Shown in pieces: positions 28,995 to 38,431 of a DNA stretch of 64,000 nt. Origin of the DNA: Stutzerimonas kunmingensis (lineage in GTDB: Bacteria > Pseudomonadota > Gammaproteobacteria > Pseudomonadales > Pseudomonadaceae). A program made the position numbers and the translations under genes. The stretch is taken from positions 496,001 to 560,000 of the forward strand of contig NZ_CP090366.1 in the NCBI RefSeq assembly GCF_021432085.1, in the 5' to 3' direction. The notes beneath the pieces were generated by a model. That model had not been told where the DNA came from and made no database searches. It saw nothing but the letters and a program-made list of their open reading frames with translations. How positions within the stretch are numbered: the stretch's first letter is position 1; each line of letters begins with the position of its first letter.

Positions 28995-29846
28995 ATGGTC
29001 AAAATAATCGGGATTATCGTCGTGTTCGCCAGCGTGCTGGGCGGGTTCGTGCTCTCTGGCGGCAAGATCGGCGCGCTCATCCATCCGTTCGAGGTGATGA
29101 TCATCGGTGGTGCGGCGCTGGGCGGTTTTCTGCAGGCCAACCCCGCCAGCACCACCATGCTGGTGTTCAAAAAATCGCTGAAGATGTTCAGCACCCGTTT
29201 TACCCATACCTATTATCTGGAAGTGCTCAGCCTGCTCTACTCGATCCTCAACAAGAGTCGTCGTGAAGGGATGATGGCCATTGAAGCTGACCTGGAAGAT
29301 CCCGCCGCCAGTCCGCTGTTCAGCAAGTACCCGGGCTTCCTGCAGGACGAGCGCATGACCGCCTTCACCTGCGATTACCTACGCATCATGTCGTCCGGCA
29401 ACATGGCGCCGCACGAACTCGAAGGCCTGTTCGACATGGAACTGAACAGCCTGAAGGAAGAACTCGAACATCCCTCCCATGCGGTCGCCAAGGTGGCGGA
29501 CGGCCTGCCGGCGATGGGTATCGTCGCGGCGGTACTGGGCATCGTCATCACCATGTCGATCCTCGCCGAGGCGGATAACGCGATGATCGGTTACAAGGTT
29601 GGCTCGGCGCTGGTCGGTACTTTCCTCGGTATTCTTGCCTCCTATGGCTTCTTCGGGCCACTGGCCGCGGCACTGGAGCACGATGCCAAGGAGGAGCTGA
29701 ACGTGTACGAGGCGATCAAGGCCACGCTGGTCGCCTCGGCCTCGGGCATGCCGCCGACGCTGGCTGTCGAGTTCGGGCGCAAGGTCCTTTATCCGGCGCA
29801 TCGCCCGAGCTTTGCCGAGCTCGAGCAAGCCATGCGCGGCAGCTAA
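28995..29846 (+). CDS. motA: Flagellar motor stator protein MotA
   Basis: MotA and MotB form the proton-driven stator of the flagellum. The 283-residue length and four membrane segments are typical (IIGIIVVFASVLGGFVLSGG at the start; GLPAMGIVAAVLGIVITM and VGSALVGTFLGILASYGFFG later). The cytoplasmic loop carries the charged residues that contact FliG. The PALEHDAKEEL-like C-terminal segment (AAALEHDAKEELNVYEAIK) is also conserved. ATG at 28995 gives the family N-terminus MVKIIG. motB follows after 9 bases. Confidence 0.96.
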   Translation: MVKIIGIIVVFASVLGGFVLSGGKIGALIHPFEVMIIGGAALGGFLQANPASTTMLVFKKSLKMFSTRFTHTYYLEVLSLLYSILNKSRREGMMAIEADLEDPAASPLFSKYPGFLQDERMTAFTCDYLRIMSSGNMAPHELEGLFDMELNSLKEELEHPSHAVAKVADGLPAMGIVAAVLGIVITMSILAEADNAMIGYKVGSALVGTFLGILASYGFFGPLAAALEHDAKEELNVYEAIKATLVASASGMPPTLAVEFGRKVLYPAHRPSFAELEQAMRGS

Positions 29847-29855
29847 AGGCTCGTC

Positions 29856-30857
29856 ATGGACAACACTCAACCGATCATCGTCAAACGGGTCAAGAAGGTT
29901 GCGGGCGGCCACCATGGCGGCGCGTGGAAGATCGCCTTCGCCGACTTTGCTACCGCGATGATGGCGTTCTTTCTGGTGATGTGGTTGATGAGTTCGGCGA
30001 CGCCTGAGCAGAAGAAACTGATCTCCGGCTACTTCCAGGATCCGATCGGCTTCACCGAAAGCGCCAGCCCGCACGTCATCGACCTGGGGGGGACGCCGAC
30101 ACCCTCGCCGGACCGCACCCTCAATCCAGAGCTGGAGCCGGCGCAGAGCGAAGCGCAGATCGATAGCGATCAGGTGGAAACCTTCGCCGAACAGCTGGAG
30201 CGCGAGCGCCTCGAGCTGCTGTTGCAGGAGCTGCAGAACAAGGTCGACGAGAATCCCGAGCTGCAGAAGTTCAAGGACCAGATCCTTTTCGAAATCACCC
30301 AGGACGGCCTGCGCATCCAGATCATGGATGCCGAGAACCGGCCCATGTTCGCCCTCGGTAGCGCCCAGTTGCAGCCCTACTTCGAAGACATCCTGCTGGC
30401 GCTGGTCGACACCATCGCCGCGGTGCCGAACAAGATCAGCGTCAGCGGCCACACCGATGCGAAGCCTTTCTCCGGGCGCAGCGACTTCGGCAACTGGGAG
30501 CTTTCGGCCGGGCGTGCCAACGCTGCACGCCGCACGCTGGTGATCGGTGGTTACCCGGAAGATCAGATCGCGCGGGTAGTGGGCTACGCCTCGTCCGCGC
30601 TGTTCGATCGCAAGGACCCGTTCAATCCGGTCAACCGACGCATCGATATTCTGGTGCTGACCAAGAAGGCGCAGCGTTCGATCGAGGGTGAGCAGCCCGC
30701 TGCCACGGATTCGACCGGTCCTGCCGAAGGCGAAGTCGCGCCATCTGGCGGCGCGGCGCCGGCTGGGGAGGAGCCGTTACAGCCGGAGCAACTGCGGGAG
30801 CGGTTGAACATCTTCGAAGATGGCGTGCTGCAGTTCAGTCAGCCCGGCGAGGGCTGA
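29856..30857 (+). CDS. motB: Flagellar motor stator protein MotB
   Basis: A 333-residue stator partner of MotA. A single membrane helix near the N-terminus carries the proton-binding aspartate in WKIAFADFATAMMAFFLVMW. The C-terminal OmpA-like peptidoglycan-binding domain has ISVSGHTDAKPF and NWELSAGRANAARRTLV, which anchor the stator to the wall. The last 60 residues are a Pro/Glu-rich tail. It is in operon with motA. It is the MotB of the MotA/MotB pair rather than MotD; a second stator set would lie elsewhere. Confidence 0.96.
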   Translation: MDNTQPIIVKRVKKVAGGHHGGAWKIAFADFATAMMAFFLVMWLMSSATPEQKKLISGYFQDPIGFTESASPHVIDLGGTPTPSPDRTLNPELEPAQSEAQIDSDQVETFAEQLERERLELLLQELQNKVDENPELQKFKDQILFEITQDGLRIQIMDAENRPMFALGSAQLQPYFEDILLALVDTIAAVPNKISVSGHTDAKPFSGRSDFGNWELSAGRANAARRTLVIGGYPEDQIARVVGYASSALFDRKDPFNPVNRRIDILVLTKKAQRSIEGEQPAATDSTGPAEGEVAPSGGAAPAGEEPLQPEQLRERLNIFEDGVLQFSQPGEG

Positions 30858-30865
30858 GCGCCAGA

Positions 30866-31897
30866 TCAGTAATCCGGTTCTGGCAGGCTGCTGAGAATGT
30901 GTCGGTAACTGCTCATGCGCTGCGGCTGGATGCGCCCGTCCTCCAGCGCCTGGAGCAGGGCGCAGCCGGGCTCGCGATCATGCTTGCAGTCGCGGAAGCG
31001 GCAGTGCCCGAGCAGATCCTGGAATTCGATGAAGCCCGCTTCGACGTCGGCGCGACTGACGTGGCCTAAGCCGAATTCGCGGATGCCGGGGGAGTCGATC
31101 AGCTCGCCGCCACCGGGAAAGTGGAACAGACGTGCCGTGGTGGTGGTGTGGGTGCCCTTGCCGGTCATTTCCGACAGCGCCCCGACGCGGGTGTCGACGC
31201 CCGGCAATAGGCTGTTCACCAGCGAAGACTTGCCTACCCCGGATTGCCCGACGAAGACGCTGACGTGGCCGTCGAGCCGCTCCTTGAGCGCTTCCATGCC
31301 GCCACCACCGTGGGCCGAGACTTCCAGCAGCGGATAGTTCAGCTGCCGATAGACTTCCAGCAGGCGATTCAGCGCGGCTTCGTTCTGCTCGTCGATCAGG
31401 TCGACCTTGTTCAACAGCAGCAATGGCGTGATGCCGGCGTGCTCCGCGGCGACCAGATAGCGGTCGATCAGGTTGGCGTGGGGCTCCGGTAGCGGCGCGA
31501 AGACGATGACGATCAGGTCGACGTTCGCCGCCACGGGCTTGAGCTGGCCACGGGTATCCGGGCGGCAGAGTTCCGAATGTCGCGGCAGCTGCGCAACGAT
31601 GACACCGATGCCCTGGTTGCCCGGGCGCCAGACCACACGATCGCCGGTGACCAGTGCCGGCAGGTTGGCGCGCAGGTGGCAGCGAAAGACCTGCCCGCTG
31701 TGTTCGCCTTCCAGTGCTTCCACCTCGACCTGCACGCCGAAATGCGCGATGACCAGTCCGGTCTGCTCCGGGCCAAGATCGCCGCCTTCGAGCTCTTCGA
31801 GTGCACGACTTTCGCGACGCGCGGCGCGGGCGGCGCGCTCTTCCTGGATTTTCTCGATACGCCAGTTCTGCCGGCGGTTGAGTTGGCGTTTGGCCAT
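30866..31897 (-). CDS. rsgA: Ribosome small subunit-dependent GTPase RsgA
   Basis: RsgA checks and releases late 30S assembly factors. The 343-residue product has an N-terminal OB fold (GDRVVWRPG), a circularly permuted GTPase with [18 protein letters not shown] and DSPG, and the C-terminal zinc motif [14 protein letters not shown]. The basic N-terminal extension ([18 protein letters not shown]) is usual for gammaproteobacterial members. It is convergent with motB with only 8 bases between, so they share no visible terminator. Confidence 0.96.
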   Translation of the reverse strand: MAKRQLNRRQNWRIEKIQEERAARAARRESRALEELEGGDLGPEQTGLVIAHFGVQVEVEALEGEHSGQVFRCHLRANLPALVTGDRVVWRPGNQGIGVIVAQLPRHSELCRPDTRGQLKPVAANVDLIVIVFAPLPEPHANLIDRYLVAAEHAGITPLLLLNKVDLIDEQNEAALNRLLEVYRQLNYPLLEVSAHGGGGMEALKERLDGHVSVFVGQSGVGKSSLVNSLLPGVDTRVGALSEMTGKGTHTTTTARLFHFPGGGELIDSPGIREFGLGHVSRADVEAGFIEFQDLLGHCRFRDCKHDREPGCALLQALEDGRIQPQRMSSYRHILSSLPEPDY

Positions 31898-32020
31898 GAA
31901 TTCGGGCGTCTCTGAGGTTGGTGAGCGAGTCTAGCATGCTGCAACCCGCCCACTTCGGCCTGTATCGCGCTGAAGCCGGAGGGTTAGACTGGCGCTCCTT
32001 CACCCGTTCGATTGTCGGTC

Positions 32021-33398
<1,378 letters not shown>

Positions 33399-33431
33399 AA
33401 GGGGCGTTAACGCCTGACGCGTTTGGGGATC

Positions 33432-33499
33432 GTAGGGTGGGTCACGCTTCACCGATCCACCGACGAGGCCAGGTGGATGTTAAAAGCGACATCCACCCT
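33432..33499. repeat. Palindromic repeat after orn
   Basis: A 9-base perfect hairpin (ggtggatgt 33472-33480 / acatccacc 33489-33497, 8-base loop) and an outer gtagggtgg / ccaccctgc pair (8 of 9) surround the orn 3' end region. The gtagggtggg core resembles one arm of the element at 2.37 kb. It lies between converging orn and the oxidoreductase gene and may also end transcription. The rest of the 187-base gap holds nothing else I recognise. Confidence 0.6.
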
Positions 33500-33584
33500 G
33501 CGTCACTGATGATGATCGTGAGAGCGATGCCACAGCGTCGTCCATCCAGTGGTCAATCGCCGCCTTTTGGCAAGGCGCCGACAG

Positions 33585-34226
33585 TCATTTCCCCAATTTG
33601 CGCAGCTCGTCCGATTCGACGATGCGCACGCCGTCGCCTTCTTCCAGCGCCAGTCGCCACAGCGCGCGGGCGAGGGTGCAGGTCTCGATGCCGTGGTACT
33701 TGCCCGGCAGCAGCTGCGACAGGGGCGCCGCGATGCGTTCGCTCAACCGCGGCTCCAAGCGTGGGCCGATCAGTTGAGAGGGGCGGGCGATGGTCAGCTG
33801 TGGCCAGTCCTGCTGCTGCAATGCCGCCTCCATTTCGCCTTTGACCTTGAGGTAGAAGATCGAACTGTCCGGGTTGGCCCCCAGCGAGCTGATCACCAGC
33901 AGGTGACGCGCGCCCATCTCCTTAGTCCGGCGGGCAAACGCCAGCACCAGATCATGATCGATGGCGCGGAACGCCTCCTGGCCACCGGCCTGCTTTAGCG
34001 TGCTGCCCAGGCAGCAGAAGGCCGTGTCGATCTCGCCGCCCAGCGTTGGCAGCAACGCCAGCAGCTCTCCGACCGGGTTTTCCAGGCGCTGATGGGCCGC
34101 CAATGGCCTGCGTGTGGGCGCCAGCACGCGTTCGACGGTGGGTTCGTTGAGCAGGCGATCGAGCAGGTGCTCGCCAGTGAGTCCGGTGGCGCCGGCAAGC
34201 AGAATGCGCTGTGGCGTCAAATACAT
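33585..34226 (-). CDS. NAD(P)-binding oxidoreductase (atypical SDR, HTATIP2-like)
   Basis: A 213-residue NAD(P)-binding Rossmann protein. The N-terminal motif [19 protein letters not shown] (GxxGxxG) is that of NAD(P)-binding atypical SDRs. Later [20 protein letters not shown] and [12 protein letters not shown] (a serine where SDRs have the catalytic region) with [13 protein letters not shown] (YxxxK-like) agree with the HTATIP2/NmrA-like group. ATG at 34226 is preceded by AGGAGC. It starts 19 bases after the MORN-peptidase gene ends, on the same strand, so they may be co-transcribed. Substrate unknown. Confidence 0.8.
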   Translation of the reverse strand: MYLTPQRILLAGATGLTGEHLLDRLLNEPTVERVLAPTRRPLAAHQRLENPVGELLALLPTLGGEIDTAFCCLGSTLKQAGGQEAFRAIDHDLVLAFARRTKEMGARHLLVISSLGANPDSSIFYLKVKGEMEAALQQQDWPQLTIARPSQLIGPRLEPRLSERIAAPLSQLLPGKYHGIETCTLARALWRLALEEGDGVRIVESDELRKLGK

Positions 34227-34245
34227 GGTCTTGCTCCTGTGGCGA

Positions 34246-35919
34246 TCATTGGGTGGCACGCCGCTGCCGCAGCTCCTGCCAGCGTTGGACGACCGCTTCC
34301 GGCGCCCAAATTTGCGGTTCCGATGCCTGATAGTCGTCGGCCTGCTCGCGTTCGGCAACTTTTGCTGCGGCCAGCGTGAAGGCCTGCACGATATCGTCGG
34401 TTTCCTGCAGCGCTTCGGCGAACAGCGCGCGGCCGAAGTAGGTGAAGTCGCTCTGCTCGGAGCAGCCGAAGGACACCCGGTCGGCGCGGGCGGCGGTCAT
34501 GATCAGCGTCTGCTCGTTCTTCAGTGGCTCGATGAAACCGCCGGAATAGCAGGCCGAGATCACCAGGATGACCTTGCGCTTGGCGAGCGGCGCGAGCAGT
34601 TGCGCCAGATCCGCTGCCGGCAGGTCGTCCAGCGAAAGACGCGGCTGGTTCAGCACCAGTTCGTGGTCCGCCGAACCGTGGCTGGTGAAATAGAGAAAGA
34701 TCAGGTCTTCCTCGCCACTGCGTTCGGCCAGCGCGCGAATCGCTCGGGTCAGGTTCTCCCGGGTCGCCAGCGGCCGGTCGACGAGATGGTCGCGGTGGTT
34801 GACCAGGCTGAGTTGGCCATGGGCGGCGAAACGCTCGGCGAGCAGCTTCTGTACGTAATCGGTTTCGCGCATGAACACGCTCTGCCGGCCATCGCCGGCC
34901 ACGGTCAGCGTATAGAGGTCCTGCGCAGGGCTGGAAGGCGGTAGCGTACTGATCGCACGCTCGAGCAGTGAGCCTTGTTCCAGCAGGGCGAGCTCGAGCG
35001 GGTCCGAGAGTGCGTGTGCCTGCTCGTCGCGGACGCGTCGGTCATTTCGCCAGCTGCCGCGCAGCTCGGTGCCGTCGGCCTGGGTCAGTACGCCCTCGCC
35101 GTCGAAGTGTCCGTGGCGGAAACCGCCGGTATAGAAGCTGCCGTCTGCGCGATCGAGACGGCCCTGGCCGTGGTAGCGCCAGTTGCGGAACTGCCCACTG
35201 TAGCGGCTGCCATCGCTGGCGACATAAGTGCCGGTGCCGCTCAGTTCGCCGTGGACGAAGGTGCCGTTCCAGGCGTTGCCCTCGCTGTCCTCGTAGCGTC
35301 CCTGGCCATGAAACTGATCGTTCTCGAAGTGGCCGCTGTAGCGCTCGCCATGCTCGGTCGAAAAGCTGCCTTCGCCGTTCAGGTTGCCCGTGTTGAAATG
35401 CCCGCTGAGTTGACCATTGGCGTCGCTGCGGGTGCCCGGTCCATCCGGCTGGCCTTTGCTGAACTGCCCTCGATGACTGAAGCCGTCAGCATATTCCAGG
35501 CTGCCCTGGCCGTGGTAGAGGTTGTTGCGAAACTCGCCTTCGTAGACCGTGCCGTCCTGGCTGAAGCGCCCGTGGCCATGCATGCGTCCGGTCTGGAATT
35601 CGCCCTCGTAGACGCCACCCTCGACATAGCTGAAACGGCCCAGGCCGTCGAACAAGCCGTGCCTGAACTCACCCTCGTAGCGGTCGCCTGTTGCGCTTTG
35701 CCAGGTGCCCAGGCCATGCCACTGGCCGTCCTTGAATTGGCCGAGGTAGTAGCTGCCGTTCGGGTAGTCGATACGACCGCTGCCCTGCAGCAAGCCGTCG
35801 ACGATTTCGCCGCGATAGCGGCCGCCGTCCGGCAGCACTCCATCGGCAGGGGTAAGAGGCTCGCCCTCGCCGCAGGCGGTGAGCAGACCAAGTAAGAGGA
35901 AGGGAAGAAGACGCAGCAT
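34246..35919 (-). CDS. Lipoprotein with 11 MORN repeats and a C13/caspase-like peptidase domain
   Basis: A 557-residue protein. Residues 1-16 form a lipoprotein signal ending LLTAC (Cys16). Residues 34-280 hold 11 MORN-type repeats spaced about 23 residues (examples: [42 protein letters not shown]) plus a partial twelfth. Residues about 335-530 form a clan CD cysteine peptidase domain of the C13 (legumain) type: the histidine is H414 in [15 protein letters not shown] and the cysteine C457 in [12 protein letters not shown], each after a hydrophobic strand as in caspase folds. It is probably an envelope-anchored peptidase. MORN-C13 proteins occur in other pseudomonads, but the substrate is unknown. 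Confidence 0.85.
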   Translation of the reverse strand: MLRLLPFLLLGLLTACGEGEPLTPADGVLPDGGRYRGEIVDGLLQGSGRIDYPNGSYYLGQFKDGQWHGLGTWQSATGDRYEGEFRHGLFDGLGRFSYVEGGVYEGEFQTGRMHGHGRFSQDGTVYEGEFRNNLYHGQGSLEYADGFSHRGQFSKGQPDGPGTRSDANGQLSGHFNTGNLNGEGSFSTEHGERYSGHFENDQFHGQGRYEDSEGNAWNGTFVHGELSGTGTYVASDGSRYSGQFRNWRYHGQGRLDRADGSFYTGGFRHGHFDGEGVLTQADGTELRGSWRNDRRVRDEQAHALSDPLELALLEQGSLLERAISTLPPSSPAQDLYTLTVAGDGRQSVFMRETDYVQKLLAERFAAHGQLSLVNHRDHLVDRPLATRENLTRAIRALAERSGEEDLIFLYFTSHGSADHELVLNQPRLSLDDLPAADLAQLLAPLAKRKVILVISACYSGGFIEPLKNEQTLIMTAARADRVSFGCSEQSDFTYFGRALFAEALQETDDIVQAFTLAAAKVAEREQADDYQASEPQIWAPEAVVQRWQELRQRRATQ

Positions 35920-35996
35920 GCGGACATCCGCTCAGGCAGAACGTCCGCAGTATGCCGCAAACCGAGCGGGCTGCGACAATCGCGCAGAGTCGCCGC

Positions 35997-36452
35997 TCAG
36001 AGGACGCACAGCGCCAGGGTTTCGGCGATATAGGCCGGTTTTTCCGAGCCTTCGATCTCCATCACCGCGCGCGCCTTGAGCAGCCATTGCCCGGGATTCT
36101 TCTCGTAGGCATCGATCAGCGTCAGTCCCAGGCGCACCCGCGAGCCGACCCTCACTGGCTGGATGAAGCGCAGGCTGTCCAGCCCATAGTTGACGCCCAT
36201 CCGCGTGCCTTCCGGCACGACCATAAGGTCGCCAGACAACATCGGCAGCAACGACAGCGACAGGAAACCATGGGCGATGGTGCCACCGAACGGTGTTTGT
36301 GCGGCTTTTTCGGCATCGATGTGGATGAACTGGTGATCGCCGGTGCAGTCGGCGAACTGGTTGACGCGCTGCTGATCGACGGTCAGCCACTCGGAGTGGC
36401 CCAGTTCCTTGCCGATGTAATCCTTGAGCTGTGCGACGGGTACCTGTGGCAT
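35997..36452 (-). CDS. MaoC-family hot-dog-fold hydratase
   Basis: A 151-residue MaoC-type dehydratase. The catalytic hydratase motif is seen as QFADCTGDHQFIHIDAEKA (Asp and His), with GGTIAHGFLSLSLLP as the conserved following segment. Relatives act as (R)-specific enoyl-CoA hydratases or NodN-like proteins, but no fatty acid or PHA gene is nearby to fix the substrate. ATG at 36452 has a strong AGGAGG site. It is divergent from the LrgA-like gene; the 229-base gap contains a 12-base perfect palindrome (cgcctgcaggcg near 36.63 kb) of unknown meaning. Confidence 0.88.
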   Translation of the reverse strand: MPQVPVAQLKDYIGKELGHSEWLTVDQQRVNQFADCTGDHQFIHIDAEKAAQTPFGGTIAHGFLSLSLLPMLSGDLMVVPEGTRMGVNYGLDSLRFIQPVRVGSRVRLGLTLIDAYEKNPGQWLLKARAVMEIEGSEKPAYIAETLALCVL

Positions 36453-36681
36453 GTGTCCTCCTGATTGTTCTTGTATGGCTGCAGCGATGTGCAGTCTGAC
36501 TAGAGAGGGGCAGTGCCGGGCCCGAAGCGGCCGACTGGCTCTGCGTCATTTACAGCTCTAGATCAGCACGGGCAGGCGTCGCGGCAAACCAGCATCGGCA
36601 CCGCGAATGGCCCGTCATAGCGCAGCGCGGGCGCCTGCAGGCGTTGCCCTTTATACTGTCGCAATTTTGCGGGAGGCTCCC

Positions 36682-37044
36682 ATGCTGCTCAGAGGCCTGA
36701 CCTGGCTGGTCGCATTCCAGTTGCTCGGCACCGTCCTCAATGTGCTGTTCCTGCCCATGCTGCCGGGCCCCATCATCGGGATGGTGCTGCTGTTCGCCGG
36801 CCTGCTGGCGCGCGGCCGGGCCAGCGAATCGCTGCAGCTGGCGGCGAGCAGCCTGTTGCGCTACCTGCCGCTGCTGCTGGTACCGCCGGCGGTTGGGGTG
36901 ATGGCCTATACGGAGGCGATCCTTGATGACTTCTGGGCCATCGTCGGCGTGCTGGTAATTTCGCTGCTGGTCTCGCTGGTCTTCACCGGCTGGCTGATGC
37001 AGACGCTGATCCGGCGCAAGCAGCGTCAGCAGGAGGGTGCATGA
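36682..37044 (+). CDS. CidA/LrgA-family holin-like protein
   Basis: A 120-residue protein with four hydrophobic helices (TWLVAFQLLGTVLNVLFLP, PIIGMVLLFAGLLA, YLPLLLVPPAVGVMAYTE, IVGVLVISLLVSLVFTGWL), the LrgA/CidA pattern. LrgA/CidA proteins resemble holins and affect murein hydrolase export and cell lysis in staphylococci; the role in pseudomonads is less clear and may include small-metabolite transport. ATG at 36682 follows GGGAGG. It overlaps lrgB (ATGA), so the two are a translationally coupled pair. Confidence 0.88.
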   Translation: MLLRGLTWLVAFQLLGTVLNVLFLPMLPGPIIGMVLLFAGLLARGRASESLQLAASSLLRYLPLLLVPPAVGVMAYTEAILDDFWAIVGVLVISLLVSLVFTGWLMQTLIRRKQRQQEGA

Positions 37045-37760
37045 TCGAACTGCACTGGCAGGCCGCCTGGGAGGCGCTGATCCATCATCCGCTGTTCGGT
37101 GTGGCTATTACCCTGGCTGTCTTCCAGCTGGCGTATGCGGCGTATGAGAAGACCCGCTGGGTATTCCTGCAGCCGGTTCTAGTGTCGATGACGCTGATCG
37201 TCGGCATCCTCCTGCTATGTGGTATCGACTATGACGAATACCGCATCAGTGCGCAGTGGCTGACGCTGCTGCTGGGTCCGGCCACCGTTGCGCTGGCCGT
37301 GCCGCTGTACCTGAACCTGCGGCGGATTCGCGAGTTGTTCGGCCCGATTGTGATCACTTTGCTGGTCGCCGGTGTGTTTGCCACGGCGCTGGGCATGGCC
37401 CTGGCTTGGGCTTTCGGCGCGGATGACATGATCCTGATGACCCTGGCGCCGAAGTCGGTCACTTCGCCGATCGCCATGCTGGTGGCCGAGCAGATCGGCG
37501 GTGTGGTGGCGCTGGCGGCGGTGTTCGTGATGATCACCGGCGTGCTCGGCGCGATTTTCGGTCCGGAACTGTTGCGCCGGTTTGGCGTTCAGCATCCTGC
37601 GGCCCGCGGCATTGCGCTCGGGCTGACCGCCCACGCCGTGGGCACCGCGCAGGCGCTGCAGGAAAGCGACGAATGCGGTGCGTTCGCGGCCCTGGCCATG
37701 AGCCTGATGGGGGTAATGACTGCGGTGCTGTTGCCGCTGGTGGTTGCCTTGCTGCTGTGA
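37041..37760 (+). CDS. lrgB: LrgB/CidB-family membrane protein
   Basis: A 239-residue protein with about seven hydrophobic segments. The conserved LRRIRELFGPIVITLLVAG and MTLAPKSVTSPIAMLVAEQI blocks are those of LrgB/CidB, as is GIALGLTAHAVGTAQAL. It is the partner of the holin-like protein upstream; in plants and bacteria some relatives export glycolate or pyruvate, but no such role can be read from this locus. It starts at 37041, overlapping the upstream stop. Confidence 0.9.
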   Translation: MIELHWQAAWEALIHHPLFGVAITLAVFQLAYAAYEKTRWVFLQPVLVSMTLIVGILLLCGIDYDEYRISAQWLTLLLGPATVALAVPLYLNLRRIRELFGPIVITLLVAGVFATALGMALAWAFGADDMILMTLAPKSVTSPIAMLVAEQIGGVVALAAVFVMITGVLGAIFGPELLRRFGVQHPAARGIALGLTAHAVGTAQALQESDECGAFAALAMSLMGVMTAVLLPLVVALLL

Positions 37761-37770
37761 TGGAGTCGCC

Positions 37771-38355
37771 ATGAGATTGCCGTTGTTCCCGCTGGATACC
37801 GTGCTGTTCCCCGGTTGTTTTCTCGACCTGCAGATATTCGAGGCACGCTATCTCGACATGGTCAGCCACTGCCTCAAGGCTGGGCATGGCTTTGGCGTGG
37901 TGCATATTCTGGATGGCAAGGAGGTTGGCGCAGCACCGGCGGCGTTCTCTCATATCGGTTGCGAAGCGCTGATTCGCGACTGGCAACAGCTGCCCAACGG
38001 CCTGTTGGGTATCCGGGTCGAAGGCGGGCGGCGCTTCGATGTGCAATCGTTCGAAGTACTGCGTGACCAGCTGGCCGTCGCCCAGGTCGCCTGGCGCAGC
38101 GAAGTCGATAGCCAGCCACTGGCCGAGCAGCACGCCGACCTCGTCGTACTGCTCGCCGCGCTGGGCCAGCATCCGATGGTGAAAACCCTGGGGCTGGGCG
38201 GCGCGGTGAGCGATCAGGCAGCTCTGGCCAGTCAGCTGGCCTACCTGTTGCCATTCGATGCGGAGCAGAAGATCGAATTGCTGGGGCTGGACGAGCCAGC
38301 GTCGCAGCTCGAGCAGATTCAAAGCCTGCTCGAGCAATTGCAGGACGGGGCGTAA
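37771..38355 (+). CDS. LON N-terminal (substrate-binding) domain protein
   Basis: A 194-residue protein of the LON-N type without ATPase or protease parts. The N-terminus RLPLFPLDTVLFPGCFLDLQ and IFEARYLDMVSHCLKAG are typical, as is LPNGLLGIRVEGGRRFDV. Stand-alone LON-N proteins are common in proteobacteria and have no settled function. ATG at 37771 has GGAG upstream; it begins 10 bases after lrgB. It is the last high-GC gene before the lower-GC segment. Confidence 0.85.
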   Translation: MRLPLFPLDTVLFPGCFLDLQIFEARYLDMVSHCLKAGHGFGVVHILDGKEVGAAPAAFSHIGCEALIRDWQQLPNGLLGIRVEGGRRFDVQSFEVLRDQLAVAQVAWRSEVDSQPLAEQHADLVVLLAALGQHPMVKTLGLGGAVSDQAALASQLAYLLPFDAEQKIELLGLDEPASQLEQIQSLLEQLQDGA

Positions 38356-38431
38356 GGCGTGTCGCCCCCGTGTGTTCGCGAGCGTGACCTAGGGCCGCAC
38401 TGGCCAACCTTGATGTCGCTAGAGAAGGTCT

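Noticed and set aside
33399..33584. CRISPR-like repeats
   Set aside because: Only inverted, not regularly spaced direct repeats, are present here or elsewhere in the window.
34280..35880. Possible DNA tandem repeat in the MORN gene
   Set aside because: The repetition is at the protein level with diverged codons; no exact DNA repeat units are seen.
36620..36645. 12-base palindrome cgcctgcaggcg as an operator
   Set aside because: Short GC palindromes arise often in this composition, and no second site supports it; noted only in the MaoC entry.
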